From an uncultured bacterium (GTDB lineage: Bacteria; Acidobacteriota; UBA890), in contig CALAKE010000315.1 in NCBI GenBank assembly GCA_937922775.1, forward strand, positions 1-5,740: 5,740 nucleotides of DNA, written 5' to 3'. Below are positions 5,412 through 5,740 of this stretch, in pieces. Every line of letters starts with the position of its first letter. The first letter of the stretch is position 1. Under the pieces are notes generated by a model. That model was not told where the DNA came from and did no database searches. It saw only the letters and a list, made by a program, of their open reading frames with translations. Made by a program: the position numbers and the translations under genes.

Positions 5412-5740
5412 CTACATCTTCTTCGGCCAAGTGAAGCGGAATGTCGTACCTCGCTCACCCGGGGACTCTAGCCACACCCGACCGCCGTGGATCTCGACGA
5501 TTCTCTTAACCAGGGTCAGCCCGATGCCCGTGCTTTCGGCACGTTCCGATGAGACTGACCGATGGAACATGGTGAAGATCCGGTCGTGATCTTCCTCCGG
5601 AATCCCAGGACCGTCGTCCACCACGCTGAACTCGACATCGTCGCCACAGTCGGTGGCGTATACCGAAACCTCGCCGATGTTCCGATCGTGATGCTGGATT
5701 GCGTTGCCAATCAGATTGCGGAACACCTGCTCGAGAGGTG
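5412..5740 (-). CDS. Sensor histidine kinase, C-terminal ATPase domain (5'-truncated by the window end)
   Basis: The frame is open from the window end to a TAG at 5414-5412. About 109 residues are visible, and the GTG at 5726 is internal. They form the catalytic ATP-binding half of a histidine kinase: an N-box LEQVFRNLIGNAIQHHD (from about 5735), a G1 box DDGPGIP (about 5618-5598), an F-box-like IFTMFHRS (about 5579-5556), a G2 box STGIGLTLVKRIVEIHGG (from about 5534) and a closing TTFRFTWPKK strand. The missing part should hold the phospho-accepting His and the sensory domains, so the signal cannot be read here. The G2 and F-box wording is like that of PAS- or phytochrome-type hybrid and sensor kinases. 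It lies 9 bases upstream of the response regulator and is very probably its cognate kinase, in one operon that continues to the barrel gene. Confidence 0.93.
   Translation of the reverse strand, partial: PLEQVFRNLIGNAIQHHDRNIGEVSVYATDCGDDVEFSVVDDGPGIPEEDHDRIFTMFHRSVSSERAESTGIGLTLVKRIVEIHGGRVWLESPGERGTTFRFTWPKKM

Noticed and set aside
5412..5726. The GTG at 5726 as start of a small stand-alone ATPase protein
   Set aside because: The frame continues upstream to the window end with residues (PLEQ) that belong to the histidine kinase N-box, so this is an internal codon of a truncated kinase gene.

Overview
This is a GC-rich bacterial window, about 60% GC by eye. It looks like a chromosomal segment from a Gram-negative lineage, because one product has a signal peptide and an outer-membrane-barrel-like C terminus. 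The receiver/anti-sigma fusion, with a characteristic insert in its ATPase domain, recalls proteins of Planctomycetes, Acidobacteria and related environmental phyla. That placement is inference only. No RNA genes, insertion sequences, CRISPR arrays or attachment sites are visible.

Layout. Bases 1-251 (+) hold the end of a membrane protein, possibly an ABC-2-type permease. Thirteen bases later, convergent to it, lies an aldo/keto reductase of the Kv-beta/AKR6-like group (265-1263, -). A 264-bp divergent intergenic region follows. It carries a small inverted repeat near the reductase gene, an unusually AT-rich promoter/operator-like block (about 1423-1454) and a leader hairpin (1466-1499). Next is a CreD-family inner-membrane protein (1528-2835, +), converging on a minus-strand operon with a 57-bp gap and no obvious intrinsic terminator.

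The minus-strand operon reads, in transcription order: a histidine kinase cut by the window end (5740-5412); a response regulator whose output is an RsbW-like ATPase instead of a DNA-binding domain (5402-4497); and a secreted, probably outer-membrane beta-barrel protein of unknown function (4500-2893). The kinase and regulator genes are 9 bases apart. The regulator and barrel genes overlap by ATGA inside a perfect 16-bp palindrome that contains the barrel's start codon.

How the genes may work together. The kinase presumably phosphorylates the receiver, which would control the RsbW-like domain's action on an anti-sigma-factor antagonist or sigma factor encoded elsewhere. The tightly coupled barrel protein may be the sensor's envelope partner or an output. 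The reductase and the CreD-like gene are probably separate units. The most interesting parts are the kinase/regulator/barrel operon with its palindromic junction, and the palindrome-rich promoter of the creD-like gene, which lies without the creBC genes in view.
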